Assembly (NCBI GenBank): GCA_947493575.1
Contig: CANLRQ010000002.1
Span: 124,001 to 188,000 of the forward strand
Direction: 5' to 3'
Source of the DNA: an uncultured Marinomonas sp.
GTDB lineage: Bacteria; Pseudomonadota; Gammaproteobacteria; Pseudomonadales; Marinomonadaceae
Length of the DNA: 64,000 nt
Made by a program: the position numbers and the translations under genes. The first letter of the stretch is position 1, and every line of letters begins with the position of its first letter. The notes under the pieces are model-generated. The model had not been told where the DNA came from. It made no database searches and saw only the letters and a program-made list of their open reading frames with translations. Below, one piece after another: positions 27,258 through 35,683 of this stretch.

Positions 27258-27716
27258 ATGACAACTAACAAGACAACAATAGAAGGTCAATGGAGTAACA
27301 CTTTTCTACTGGTTTATGGTGTTAACCAACAAATAGCAGCCATTCGTACCTCCCCGTCAATTTACACTTGGTACGCCAAGCTTACACCGGAGCAATGGCA
27401 GCAACTTGATACGTTATTATACAATCTTGAAAACTATTTTTATGACATCAGTCTCATGTTACAAGAGGGTGTTGACCAGTTAAAAAGTGGAGACCCTTTA
27501 AATATCATCCCTCCTCCTTGCAGTATGCCTCCTTGGGCAATAGATAAAAGCCATTCTCTTAGTGCATTAATCATAGATACCATTCAAGATGCGTTAGTGC
27601 CCACTTTCGAAAAAATGGATGCCGAATCACCCTTAATTAATGTCTTTACTCTAGGAATTATTCTTAACATTCAAGGAATATTAAGCTCAATCAAAATGCT
27701 GGTTGAGGATATTTAA
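27258..27716 (+). CDS. Small protein of unknown function, fourth gene of the operon
   Basis: A 152-residue protein with a Trp-rich N-terminal half (EGQWSNTF, IYTWYAKLTPEQWQQL) and a helical C-terminal half, MDAESPLINVFTLGIILNIQ being hydrophobic. A central turn holds IIPPPCSMPPWA. No signal peptide or known family. Composition differs from the three genes before it but strand and spacing suggest it belongs with them, with expression set separately by the hairpin at 27211. An immunity or assembly role is possible but unsupported by any motif. Confidence 0.58.
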   Translation: MTTNKTTIEGQWSNTFLLVYGVNQQIAAIRTSPSIYTWYAKLTPEQWQQLDTLLYNLENYFYDISLMLQEGVDQLKSGDPLNIIPPPCSMPPWAIDKSHSLSALIIDTIQDALVPTFEKMDAESPLINVFTLGIILNIQGILSSIKMLVEDI

Positions 27717-27729
27717 TAACACTCTTTTC

Positions 27730-28269
27730 TTATAACTGCTTGTTTGGAATATTCATTAACAAATCAGTAACACCAACATCAACACCAGCTTGACTTAATA
27801 AGGCTGATACCTGTCCTCTATGATGGGTTTGATGGTTAAAGAAATGTTGAATGAGGTGCCCTAAGTTTTGCGTTAATGGCTCCCCTTTCATGTTTTTATA
27901 GGACAAGTTCGATGTCAGTACTTCGTCTGTAATCTCAGTAGCAAACTCTAAAATAATACCGTCTATGTGTTTTCTGTTTTTTAGAAGCAGATCAAAATCT
28001 TCATATAAAATCGTATCTAGACTGCTTGGTTTGGAAAGGCTTCGAACATAATCCAGTGTTTTAAATTGAACAGCATGATTGGCAAACCGCTTAAGCCAAA
28101 TAATATCACCCACTAAAATATGGTTTAATGTCGCGAGAATAGAGCCAAAAAACGCACCACGATTCTCGCTAAGTTTATGATTGCTCAGACGCAATGCGAC
28201 ATCATAGATATTTTCATTCATCCCATGATTATAAGACGCCATAAGTTCAAAGTTTGATTTTAATGACAT
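27730..28269 (-). CDS. DinB-family putative metal-dependent hydrolase/transferase
   Basis: A 179-residue four-helix-bundle protein of the DinB superfamily. The three metal-binding histidines fit: LATLNHILVGDIIWLKRFA (first His), and HLIQHFFNHQTHHRGQVSAL (second and third), as in DinB/YfiT proteins. Some members transfer thiols such as bacillithiol or glutathione; substrate here unknown. It converges with the four-gene helical operon and is not part of it. Confidence 0.85.
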   Translation of the reverse strand: MSLKSNFELMASYNHGMNENIYDVALRLSNHKLSENRGAFFGSILATLNHILVGDIIWLKRFANHAVQFKTLDYVRSLSKPSSLDTILYEDFDLLLKNRKHIDGIILEFATEITDEVLTSNLSYKNMKGEPLTQNLGHLIQHFFNHQTHHRGQVSALLSQAGVDVGVTDLLMNIPNKQL

Positions 28270-28338
28270 AGCGTTCCTTCATAGCAGAACCAAATAAATG
28301 AAAGTAACTAAGGTTTGTATCTTGCCTGACAAATCGAT

Positions 28339-29034
28339 TTATTTTTTACCGACCAAATCCTCTAACTTTAGCCCTGTCATTTTATTAATAGTGCTTATTA
28401 GATAATAAAAGATCCCCATCATGATAATCATTGATGGAAGCGCAATAACAGGATAACTATACAAGGTCATCTGACCTAATTCTTCATTGAAAGCTTCCGT
28501 CCCAGCAGGACTAACTACAATCCACCTAGCTAGTAGATAATTCATGACAGCAGAAAAAGCGAATGAACCAACAACGAGGTAGGTTGCCTTCATTAAGCTG
28601 CTTTCAAATGCTTCAACATTATTATTTTCTTCTAGCTTTTGTTTGATTGTATCAACATCAATAATGTCAGCATTAAACAATAGCGCTCTAATTAATGGGT
28701 AAGGCGTAAATGTAGAAATGAATACCGCCACTCCAATTATGGCAGGAATAGCAGCCTCTTTAACCGCTAGCCATTTTGTATCAAGTTCGAACAATCCTAT
28801 ACTGCCCGTCAGTAAAACACTGAAAAGCCCTAACAAAGCGATGAAGTTGAGTTTTTTGTATTTTATAAGTTCAAAAATCCCCCATCCGAGAGGAAAAGCA
28901 AGTGCTGTGATCAAACCTCCGGTCACTCCCAATTCATCTTCTCCACTGAGTTTCATAAGAATAAGTGAAGGCAAAACAATACTAACAAGAAGATCAACCA
29001 TCGGACGAGGTTTATGGGTAGAAGAGCCATTCAT
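28339..29034 (-). CDS. VC0807-type multi-pass membrane protein
   Basis: A 231-residue inner-membrane protein with about six hydrophobic helices, beginning PMVDLLVSIVLPSLILMKLSG and including ALAFPLGWGIFEL and YSYPVIALPSMIIMMGIFYY. The arrangement matches the VC0807/DUF3159-like family of proteins of unknown function. Transport or membrane-organising activity is not demonstrated. It stands alone, with no clear partner. Confidence 0.65.
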   Translation of the reverse strand: MNGSSTHKPRPMVDLLVSIVLPSLILMKLSGEDELGVTGGLITALAFPLGWGIFELIKYKKLNFIALLGLFSVLLTGSIGLFELDTKWLAVKEAAIPAIIGVAVFISTFTPYPLIRALLFNADIIDVDTIKQKLEENNNVEAFESSLMKATYLVVGSFAFSAVMNYLLARWIVVSPAGTEAFNEELGQMTLYSYPVIALPSMIIMMGIFYYLISTINKMTGLKLEDLVGKK

Positions 29035-29152
29035 AGGTTTATTAATCCAACTAAATTTAACATACGTCTAACAATCATATAGTCAAAATATCAAAACCCA
29101 ACTATACACCTTCCTTAAACACATTTTCTTTAATCATAATAACTTATTTATA

Positions 29153-29292
29153 GAGACTTTTGCACGAAGACATGAGCGATGATAAGACGAGGTAAAAACA
29201 GACAAAAAAGCAGACTTTATGAGTTATAAATGCGCATTTTGAGTCCGTTTTTAATAAAGTATTAGCAAGCTTAGTCGTTGTGCAAAGCTCTC
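29153..29292 (+). mobile_element. Miniature transposon, family A (140 bp)
   Basis: Begins GAGACTTTTGCACGAAGACA and ends GTGCAAAGCTCTC; interior GCGATGATAAGACGAGG and TTTATGAGTTATAAATGCGC are the family sequence. The 5-bp flanks TTATA and TTACT match in three of five positions, so a target duplication has decayed or is absent. Confidence 0.82.
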
Positions 29293-29429
29293 TTACTCTT
29301 ATACATTACCCCCCAAAAGCCCTATCTAAAAGACACCAACTCACTTTTAAATCTTCCCTTACATGGATGAAAGAAACCTTTTCGACTGTAGCCACCCAAA
29401 TCAGCACCATTAACGGTTCAATTTAACTC

Positions 29430-29708
29430 CATATCAATTGCTACTCCGCTTCTGGAGTGGTGCCACATTTGGTCACCGTTGTCGAAGTAACAGACGCAAT
29501 TATTGAATTGATTGCTGCGGGTTTTGGTTTAAGTATCCTATCTCGCTGGGCGGTTCAGTCTGCTATCAAACAGAGCACGGTTACCGCTGTCAGCGTAGGA
29601 GAAACACAATTAGACCTTAACTGGTCTGCCTTAATTCGTGAATCCGAGAATACTTCTTCCGCTGCAAGAGTGGTTTCCCGAAGGCTGACAGAATGGTTTC
29701 AAGAGTAA
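29430..29708 (+). pseudogene. 3' remnant of a MetR-like LysR regulator
   Basis: The frame reads YSASGVVPHLVTVVEVTDAI then AAGFGLSILSRWAVQSAI and ends with a stop at 29708. This matches the C-terminal effector domain of MetR-type LysR regulators (TEAIIxLVxAGxGxxxLxRWAV). The DNA-binding domain and the first half of the effector domain are missing, and frames further upstream contain stops. About 90 codons remain. A family A transposon lies 140 bp upstream and could mark the deletion. Confidence 0.7.
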
Positions 29709-29809
29709 ACATAATTACTCATCTAAGACGAAATTAGAAAGCAGTAGGGGAAATTAGAGAGCAGAAAAAAACACTCTCTAATTTTCAAGCAAGGTCGTTA
29801 TAAATACAG

Positions 29810-30349
29810 TTAATTCGGCATCAACTCTTCAGCAATGACTTTCAATAAATAAACCTCCCTTTCAATGGATAGTCCTTTTTTATCACTATTGGCAATCACT
29901 TCTTCATTATGATGGATAGCCTGATGAATATTCATCCATACAGGCGTCATTCCATTATGTACCTCGTAGGATTCAAAAGCAGTCTCACCTAGCTCTTCAT
30001 CGATGTCACAAATAAAACAATGAGAAATCATATGAATAATATCCGCATCAGGTTTATGCCAAGGGCGATATTCATCATAACGAGCAAAAGGTTTGATATT
30101 GCGAATGCCTTGAGCTCCCGTTTCTTCTTTTAATTCACGTACTAGCCCAGCAGTCTCTTCTTCACCGTCATCAATGCCACCACCGGGAAGGCTATAATCA
30201 TCATAACGTTGAGTGTATAAAAGTAAGATATTCTCCCCTTTTATCACAATGCCTCGCGCAGCATGACGCACAATCACATGATATTCACTGATAGGAGCAA
30301 CATCAGCAGGAGAAACATTCGGATGGAATGCCGTTTTTAACAATCGCAT
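29810..30349 (-). CDS. Nudix hydrolase
   Basis: A 179-residue Nudix protein. The complete Nudix box is present: GGGIDDGEEETAGLVRELKE followed by ETGA, with the Mg-binding REx2EE residues. It hydrolyses a nucleoside diphosphate linked to another group. The extra N-terminal 30 residues and the segment DADIIHMISHCFICDIDEE do not identify the substrate. It stands alone on the minus strand. Confidence 0.88.
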   Translation of the reverse strand: MRLLKTAFHPNVSPADVAPISEYHVIVRHAARGIVIKGENILLLYTQRYDDYSLPGGGIDDGEEETAGLVRELKEETGAQGIRNIKPFARYDEYRPWHKPDADIIHMISHCFICDIDEELGETAFESYEVHNGMTPVWMNIHQAIHHNEEVIANSDKKGLSIEREVYLLKVIAEELMPN

Positions 30350-30562
30350 AAATAAAACCTATACTTGAATGCAAGATAGATAAGAGCACAGCTATTCACT
30401 CTTTTTCAAGGCTATTTTCAACCGAGTTTAGGAATAGTTCACTTTAGACATATCACTGAAACACATTTATTTGAGCCATAGTATCATGCTGAAATAAAAC
30501 AAACCTCTCACCCTTGAGTCTGGTTGTTTACATTTAGAGAGGTGTTTATAGTCATATCAATA

Positions 30563-30606
30563 GGGATCTTTGCGCGACTACTACGCTGCTAATACTTTGT
30601 TAAAAA
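30563..30606 (-). mobile_element. End fragment of a family A miniature transposon
   Basis: GGGATCTTTGCGCGACTACT then GCTGCTAATACTTTGTTAAA is one end of the family in minus orientation. The rest is gone; the break is 2 bp from the stop codon of the VOC gene. Confidence 0.7.
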
Positions 30607-30608
30607 GG

Positions 30609-30989
30609 CTATTTCATTGAACTAAGGCCAAACAAATTACCTTCTGTATCCATACACACACTCACAAACCCAAACTCCCCTATCGACATTTTAGGATTCA
30701 TCACTTTACCACCATGTCTGGAAACACGAGACTCTTCAACTGAACAATCTTCCACCCCGAAATACACAATGGTTCCACCAGTATCTGGGCCAGCCCCTTC
30801 TCTTTTTACTAATGCCCCACCCGCGCCATAATGCGCCATATCAGTTGGGAAGCTTTTCATAATAACTCGATTGTCCGTAGGATCCCCCAAATTTTCAAGT
30901 TGTGTGTTGAATACCGACTGATAAAACGTCGCTGCTCTTTCCATGTCATTTACATAGATATCAAACCAACCAATTGCGTTCTGTTTCAT
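30609..30989 (-). CDS. VOC-family (glyoxalase/bleomycin-resistance fold) protein
   Basis: A 126-residue single VOC domain: MKQNAIGWFDIYVNDMERAA at the start and MSIGEFGFVSVCMDTEGNLF at the end, the latter with the Glu/Gly pattern of metal-dependent members. I chose ATG 30989, preceded by GAGGAAA, over an upstream Met. Enzymatic role not evident. Its stop codon abuts a miniature-transposon fragment. It may be under control of the AraC-type regulator just upstream, on the same strand. Confidence 0.8.
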   Translation of the reverse strand: MKQNAIGWFDIYVNDMERAATFYQSVFNTQLENLGDPTDNRVIMKSFPTDMAHYGAGGALVKREGAGPDTGGTIVYFGVEDCSVEESRVSRHGGKVMNPKMSIGEFGFVSVCMDTEGNLFGLSSMK

Positions 30990-31058
30990 GATTATTTCCT
31001 CGTTTGCTTGTAAGAGGTAATCATAATAATCCACCATCACACTTGAGAATTGTATAAA

Positions 31059-31799
31059 TCAGACATCGTACTTTCGATAATATTCTGCTGGTGTGTAACC
31101 CGTTATTTTCTTAAAAGAGTGAATAAAATGCGATTGGTCAGTATAAGAATCCAAGTAATGCTGCTTAAATGATTGTTGCAAGCGCACCACTTTCAGAAAG
31201 TCATGGGGGGAGAAGCCCGTTGTTTTTTTAATATTACGCTGTAATTGCCGCGTTGATAAGTGTGTAACTTCTGCCATATCCGCCACATTATGAATCACAT
31301 CCAGATTCAATAAAATAGCCTGAATTATAGGATTATGCGCCACATAGTTACGCTCAATAAGTTGTGATACTAAGGCAGATAAAATAGGCAACTTAGCATG
31401 AAAACCTTCTATGGCAAGTGCTTCGCTGGTTTCAATCAAGGGCAAATCACCACAATAGGGAGCACCAACAAAACTGTCAGACGTATCTTTTAAATCCCCT
31501 TGCCATACCCCAGGAAAAAATTGAATTCCAGCATAATGAAAACTCTTACCTAAATTCAATACTTCGTAAGTTGTACGCAATGCAGTAACACCCGCGATCC
31601 GAGTATCTTGTTGATTAAAAAGAATATTGACGCAGGCATCGGGAACAGCGTGAAGTAAAAAATCTTTTTCTAATGGCGCTTCTGTCCTCAGTTCCCAATA
31701 ACTGTGGACTAAATCTGACAACTCATTTGGAGGTTGTGCCTGATTATTAATAAGACGCTCTGTACTTTTTTCCATTCCATCTTGTATTGGATCATACAT
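31059..31799 (-). CDS. AraC-family transcriptional regulator
   Basis: A 246-residue regulator. The C-terminal double helix-turn-helix (about 155-245) includes VADMAEVTHLSTRQLQRNIK and HFIHSFKKITGYTPAEYYRK, clear AraC features. The N-terminal domain (about 20-140) resembles the DUF6597 sensor domain found in many AraC proteins. It lies 70 bp upstream of the VOC gene in the same direction. Ligand unknown. Confidence 0.88.
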   Translation of the reverse strand: MYDPIQDGMEKSTERLINNQAQPPNELSDLVHSYWELRTEAPLEKDFLLHAVPDACVNILFNQQDTRIAGVTALRTTYEVLNLGKSFHYAGIQFFPGVWQGDLKDTSDSFVGAPYCGDLPLIETSEALAIEGFHAKLPILSALVSQLIERNYVAHNPIIQAILLNLDVIHNVADMAEVTHLSTRQLQRNIKKTTGFSPHDFLKVVRLQQSFKQHYLDSYTDQSHFIHSFKKITGYTPAEYYRKYDV

Positions 31800-31884
31800 G
31801 CTATAACTCCATTGCTCACTTTCAAACTGAGCAAACAGCTTAGTACCTGTTATTTTTTATATTTTGCCTAAAAAAGCATAGCCT

Positions 31885-31972
31885 GAGACCTTTGCACGAA
31901 GTCATGATCGATGATAAAACGAGTCTGTTTTTAACAAAGTATTAGCAAGCGTAATAGTCGTGCAAAGGTCTC
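31885..31972 (+). mobile_element. Internally deleted family A miniature transposon (88 bp)
   Basis: Begins GAGACCTTTGCACGAAGTCA and ends TAGTCGTGCAAAGGTCTC, the two best-preserved ends of the family, but lacks about 52 bp of the interior. Flanks AGCCT and AGTCT match in four of five positions, a slightly decayed target duplication. Confidence 0.83.
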
Positions 31973-31978
31973 AGTCTA

Positions 31979-32443
31979 TTATTTATAAACAACTTTAAAC
32001 TCTTCCAAAACCAATAGCATATCCTCACTAGGTTGAATGCCTAGTTCTTCACATTCAAGAGAGAAAAACGTCCAATGAGCATCACGCCACCAAGCTAGCG
32101 TTTTATCACCTTCACCTTCTAAGGCAGCAAACTCTGCTGTAATTTCATTGTATTTACAGTTTGATACCGAGGTAATTTCAATAATACAAATTGGATTACC
32201 ACTCCAATTGGTTACCACTTGCAAATGACCCACTTTAGGTAAAGCTTCTCCTTCATGGCTATACCAATACTCCATACTACAAGACGCCTGTTTCTCACCA
32301 CGCAATATTAAATCAACACAAATATTCGCATTCAATTCATCTGCACAGAAATAATCAGAACTAAACGACGTATACGCACCCGCAATATTTGAAGGTAAAG
32401 AATTAAGATACTTGTCTAAATACACTTTGCTTGCTTCTTCCAT
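31979..32443 (-). CDS. ASCH-domain protein
   Basis: A 154-residue protein with an ASCH (ASC-1 homology) fold, related to PUA domains. Supporting segments: DLILRGEKQASCSMEYWYSH, GHLQVVTNWSGNPICIIEIT and EFAALEGEGDKTLAWWRDAH. Members bind RNA or act as small amidohydrolases; which applies here is unknown. Its end is 7 bp from a miniature transposon. Confidence 0.85.
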   Translation of the reverse strand: MEEASKVYLDKYLNSLPSNIAGAYTSFSSDYFCADELNANICVDLILRGEKQASCSMEYWYSHEGEALPKVGHLQVVTNWSGNPICIIEITSVSNCKYNEITAEFAALEGEGDKTLAWWRDAHWTFFSLECEELGIQPSEDMLLVLEEFKVVYK

Positions 32444-32499
32444 AAATATTCCTAATTCATATCAACAATCGTCTTTTATACCACAAATGAACATACTAT

Positions 32500-32775
32500 T
32501 TAATTTGGCGTTGTTACCCAAATCCCCAGATAGAGGATATATTTGTGTTCTACTGCAATTTTACAAATTTGTTTATATTCTTCTATATCAAGCGAAAAGA
32601 ACGCTCCTGTTCCACCAGCTACAAAAACCGATGGCACATTGTGCTCAATAAACCATTCAATTAGCTGCTTGTAAGTATACGCTTGGAATTTACCGTTTTC
32701 ATCAAAACCCGTAATAGGGAACGAAAGCAAACCTTAACAAAAAGACGACCGGATATTATCAATAGAAAGTTCCAT
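32500..32775 (-). pseudogene. Broken kdgD-like gene (5-dehydro-4-deoxyglucarate dehydratase)
   Basis: The frame from ATG 32775 reads MELSIDNIRSSFC, then an in-frame TAA, then LLSFPITGFDENGKFQAYTY and VFVAGGTGAFFSLDIEEYKQ. The latter two are typical of KdgD (dihydrodipicolinate synthase superfamily), which has LLSFPVTxFD and AAGGTGEFFSL. Both an early stop and loss of the last two-thirds (a normal protein is about 300 residues) inactivate it. It lies just downstream of uronate dehydrogenase, where the oxidative uronate pathway would need it. Confidence 0.78.
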
Positions 32776-32925
32776 AGAATAGTCCTCATTTTGTCAAAAC
32801 ATCCAGATTTGGACAAAAAAACCCTACCCAAAATTGAGTATGAGTTTCAGTGTTGTTAATAAAAAATGGCCTTAGTCGAACTAGGATCTAGCTAGATATT
32901 AATTCATCACGTAGATGATTGGTCG

Positions 32926-33723
32926 TTATTTGTCTTCAAAATGGCCAGCTGTCGCCAATAAACCACCTTGAAATAACAGTAGAGGGTTGTCATCATCCAA
33001 AAGGGGATCGTTTGCTAACACTTCTTGCTCAAAGGTGGCCGACGAGTCTTTTGGGTGCCAACCAATAAAGTTCGCATGGCTATTATCCCACCATGACCAA
33101 GGGTTATTAGACGCACCGTAAATCACTGTACATCCTAAACGATTAATCATGAATGACCTCTTAATCAAGTCCGCCATATCGCCTTCACTTAACCAAATAG
33201 ATAACATGCGACGATCAATCGGCTTAGGTAAACAATTGCCAATTCTGACTAATGCGGACTCGATGCCAAACTTGTCAAAATAGTACTGAGCCATCAGCTC
33301 ACCAAAGCCTTTTGACACTCCATATAAACTGTCTGGGCGCATTGGACTTTTTGCATTTAAACGCTCTTCACGAGAATGGAAACCAACAACGTGATTCGAA
33401 CTCGCAAAAAAGACACGCTTCACCCCCATTTTACGAGCCGCTTCATAAATATGATAAGTGCCTTTAAGGTTGCCATTCATGATGCTATCGAAGGTGCCTT
33501 CAATAGACTGCCCCCCTAGATGAATAATACCATCACAGCCACGTACAAGCTCTATAACGGAGTCTAAGTCCCCTAAATCACATGCGACAAAGGATTCTCC
33601 TGAATTTACGTCATCGATTGGGATCAAGTCTGACAATAAAAGCTCATCCGCCCAACCTACTAAAGCTTTTCGCATGGCTGTACCTAGTGTTCCAGCCGCG
33701 CCTGTTAATAACACTCGTTTCAT
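32926..33723 (-). CDS. Uronate dehydrogenase-like NAD-dependent epimerase/dehydratase
   Basis: A 265-residue short-chain dehydrogenase of the extended type. Rossmann motif LLTGAAGTLGTAM; catalytic Tyr/Lys in YGVSKGFGELMAQYY; SSNHVVGFH with the catalytic Ser. This pattern and length match uronate dehydrogenase (Udh), which oxidises D-glucuronate or D-galacturonate with NAD+ to the aldarolactone. It is 40 bp after the TRAP transporter genes in the same direction, consistent with uptake followed by oxidation. The next pathway enzyme, KdgD, is broken immediately downstream. Confidence 0.85.
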   Translation of the reverse strand: MKRVLLTGAAGTLGTAMRKALVGWADELLLSDLIPIDDVNSGESFVACDLGDLDSVIELVRGCDGIIHLGGQSIEGTFDSIMNGNLKGTYHIYEAARKMGVKRVFFASSNHVVGFHSREERLNAKSPMRPDSLYGVSKGFGELMAQYYFDKFGIESALVRIGNCLPKPIDRRMLSIWLSEGDMADLIKRSFMINRLGCTVIYGASNNPWSWWDNSHANFIGWHPKDSSATFEQEVLANDPLLDDDNPLLLFQGGLLATAGHFEDK

Positions 33724-33763
33724 TCGTTTCTCTTTAACATTTTTATCGAGATCGTCATACAGA

Positions 33764-35047
33764 TTAGCCGTTAATCCAATTAGGCAGAGTCATTGATACA
33801 GCAGGGACAAAAGTCACTAGCATCAAAGAGGCCAAAATCGCTAAATAAAACGGCCATATACTTTTCACCGCCTTTTGTATAGACACGCCACCAATAGCAC
33901 AACCAACAAATAAGCAGCCGCCAACAGGTGGGGTACATAATCCTAAACCTAAGTTCATCATCAGCATTACACCAAAATGAATCGGATCCATACCAAGACC
34001 AACCGCAACAGGTAAGAAAATCGGCGTACAAATTAAAATTAACGCGGCCATATCCATGATCATGCCTAAAACCAGCAAGATCAGATTCATCATCAGCAAG
34101 ATCACGATAGGATTATCTGACATCGCCGTTAGAGCAGCAGCTAAGACTTTGGGGACTTCATATAGCGCTAACATATATCCAAAAGCCGAAGCGCACCCAA
34201 CAAGTATCATGACTAGACCCGTCGTTTTGACAGAACGAGTCACGGCAATCCAAAAATCTCTTAAACTTAAAGATCGATACACTAATCCAGTAATAATGAT
34301 CGCATAGATCGCACCAATGGCACCGGACTCGGTAACAGTAAAGACACCAGATAGAGCCCCACCAACAACAATAATAGCCGTCACTAAACCTGGAAATGAC
34401 GCTAAGAAAGCAAAGAAAACCACCTTAAAACCGGCAAACTCTTCGGTTGGAAAGTGTTTGCGAATAGCAATCCAACGCGCAACTAGGCTCAACAAGAGGC
34501 ACATCAAAATACCAGGAACAACACCTGCCATAAACAAACTAGCAACAGACATACCACCACCAGCGGCCACCACATACAAAATCATATTATGACTAGGTGG
34601 AATCATAATACCGGCTATCGATGAAGTTACCGTGATATTCACCGCATAATCGTCATCGTATCCTTTTTCTTTCATGACAGGGATCAGCAATGACCCAAGA
34701 GCAGAAACATCGGCAACAGCGGAGCCTGAAATACCTCCAAACAACATGCTAGAGAACACATTTACCTGACCTAAACCTCCACGCATCCAACCCACGGCTG
34801 AAGAGGCAAGACGAATTAAGCGAGCGGCAATCCCACCGTGCAACATCAATTCCCCAGCAAAAATAAAGAATGGAATAGCCAATAAAGAAAAAGTAGACGT
34901 ACCTGCTACAATGCGTTGGAAGCCAATCATTAAAGGAATGCCTTCAAACCAAAAGGCTGAAATCGCAGACATACCCAGAGCAAAAGCGACAGGAACACCC
35001 GCAAACGTCAACAGAGCAAATAACCCAAGTAAAATTGCTAATCCCAT
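33764..35047 (-). CDS. dctM: TRAP transporter large permease DctM
   Basis: A 427-residue, roughly 12-helix inner-membrane protein of the TRAP-transporter large subunit family. Conserved regions include VPVAFALGMSAISAFWFEGI, FSSMLFGGISGSAVADVSAL and MMNLGLGLCTPPVGGCLFVG. It moves the substrate using the Na+ gradient, with the small permease and the periplasmic binding protein upstream. The start codon is 1 bp from the end of the dctQ gene. Neighbouring genes point to a uronate as substrate. Confidence 0.93.
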   Translation of the reverse strand: MGLAILLGLFALLTFAGVPVAFALGMSAISAFWFEGIPLMIGFQRIVAGTSTFSLLAIPFFIFAGELMLHGGIAARLIRLASSAVGWMRGGLGQVNVFSSMLFGGISGSAVADVSALGSLLIPVMKEKGYDDDYAVNITVTSSIAGIMIPPSHNMILYVVAAGGGMSVASLFMAGVVPGILMCLLLSLVARWIAIRKHFPTEEFAGFKVVFFAFLASFPGLVTAIIVVGGALSGVFTVTESGAIGAIYAIIITGLVYRSLSLRDFWIAVTRSVKTTGLVMILVGCASAFGYMLALYEVPKVLAAALTAMSDNPIVILLMMNLILLVLGMIMDMAALILICTPIFLPVAVGLGMDPIHFGVMLMMNLGLGLCTPPVGGCLFVGCAIGGVSIQKAVKSIWPFYLAILASLMLVTFVPAVSMTLPNWING

Positions 35048-35048
35048 A

Positions 35049-35612
35049 TCACTGGTCCCCTTTTACATCAGAAGAAATCGAATCAGTAGATACAGATTCA
35101 TAGATAAACAGCGCCATGATGTCAATGACAATTCGATAACCTGAAAACAGACACATCAACACACCCGAAGCCACAACCGGGAAATAACGAATACCATCAG
35201 ATATACCCAATAGAGATATCACCCGAAACCAGGCAAAATCGACTAATTCCATACCATAAATTGCCATAGTCAAACCAAATGCAAAAAGCGTCATACTAAT
35301 AATAATGTTAATACATTGACTCGCTCGCTTCGGCACACACAGCGATAATATATCCACACTTAAATGGCTACGTTCATGAACCCCTACGGCCGCCGCTAAA
35401 AACGTAATATTGGTCACTAAAAGCAATGCCATTTGCTCTACCCAAGTTGGTGTATCGTTTAGTACGTAACGGCCAAACACTAACCAGCCAAAACTCGCCA
35501 CAAGAACGACCATAAAAACTCCCGATAGAGCCGTTGTAGCATACGCCAGCACATCTAGAATTTTCTTTACAGCCATTTGTTTAGAAGAGGAAGAGTTCAT
35601 CAAACTACTCAT
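35049..35612 (-). CDS. dctQ: TRAP transporter small permease DctQ
   Basis: A 187-residue membrane protein with four transmembrane helices. FGWLVFGRYVLNDTPTWVEQ is the conserved core of DctQ proteins, followed by MALLLVTNITFLAAAVGVHE. It partners with the large permease directly downstream. An extra hydrophilic tail of about 15 residues ends the protein. Gap to the binding-protein gene upstream is 71 bp. Confidence 0.9.
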   Translation of the reverse strand: MSSLMNSSSSKQMAVKKILDVLAYATTALSGVFMVVLVASFGWLVFGRYVLNDTPTWVEQMALLLVTNITFLAAAVGVHERSHLSVDILSLCVPKRASQCINIIISMTLFAFGLTMAIYGMELVDFAWFRVISLLGISDGIRYFPVVASGVLMCLFSGYRIVIDIMALFIYESVSTDSISSDVKGDQ

Positions 35613-35683
35613 TATTTAAGAGTTATCGAAGAGTACTTACCTGATTGATATCGGCAGGTAAGTACTGGCAAAAATACTGAAAT

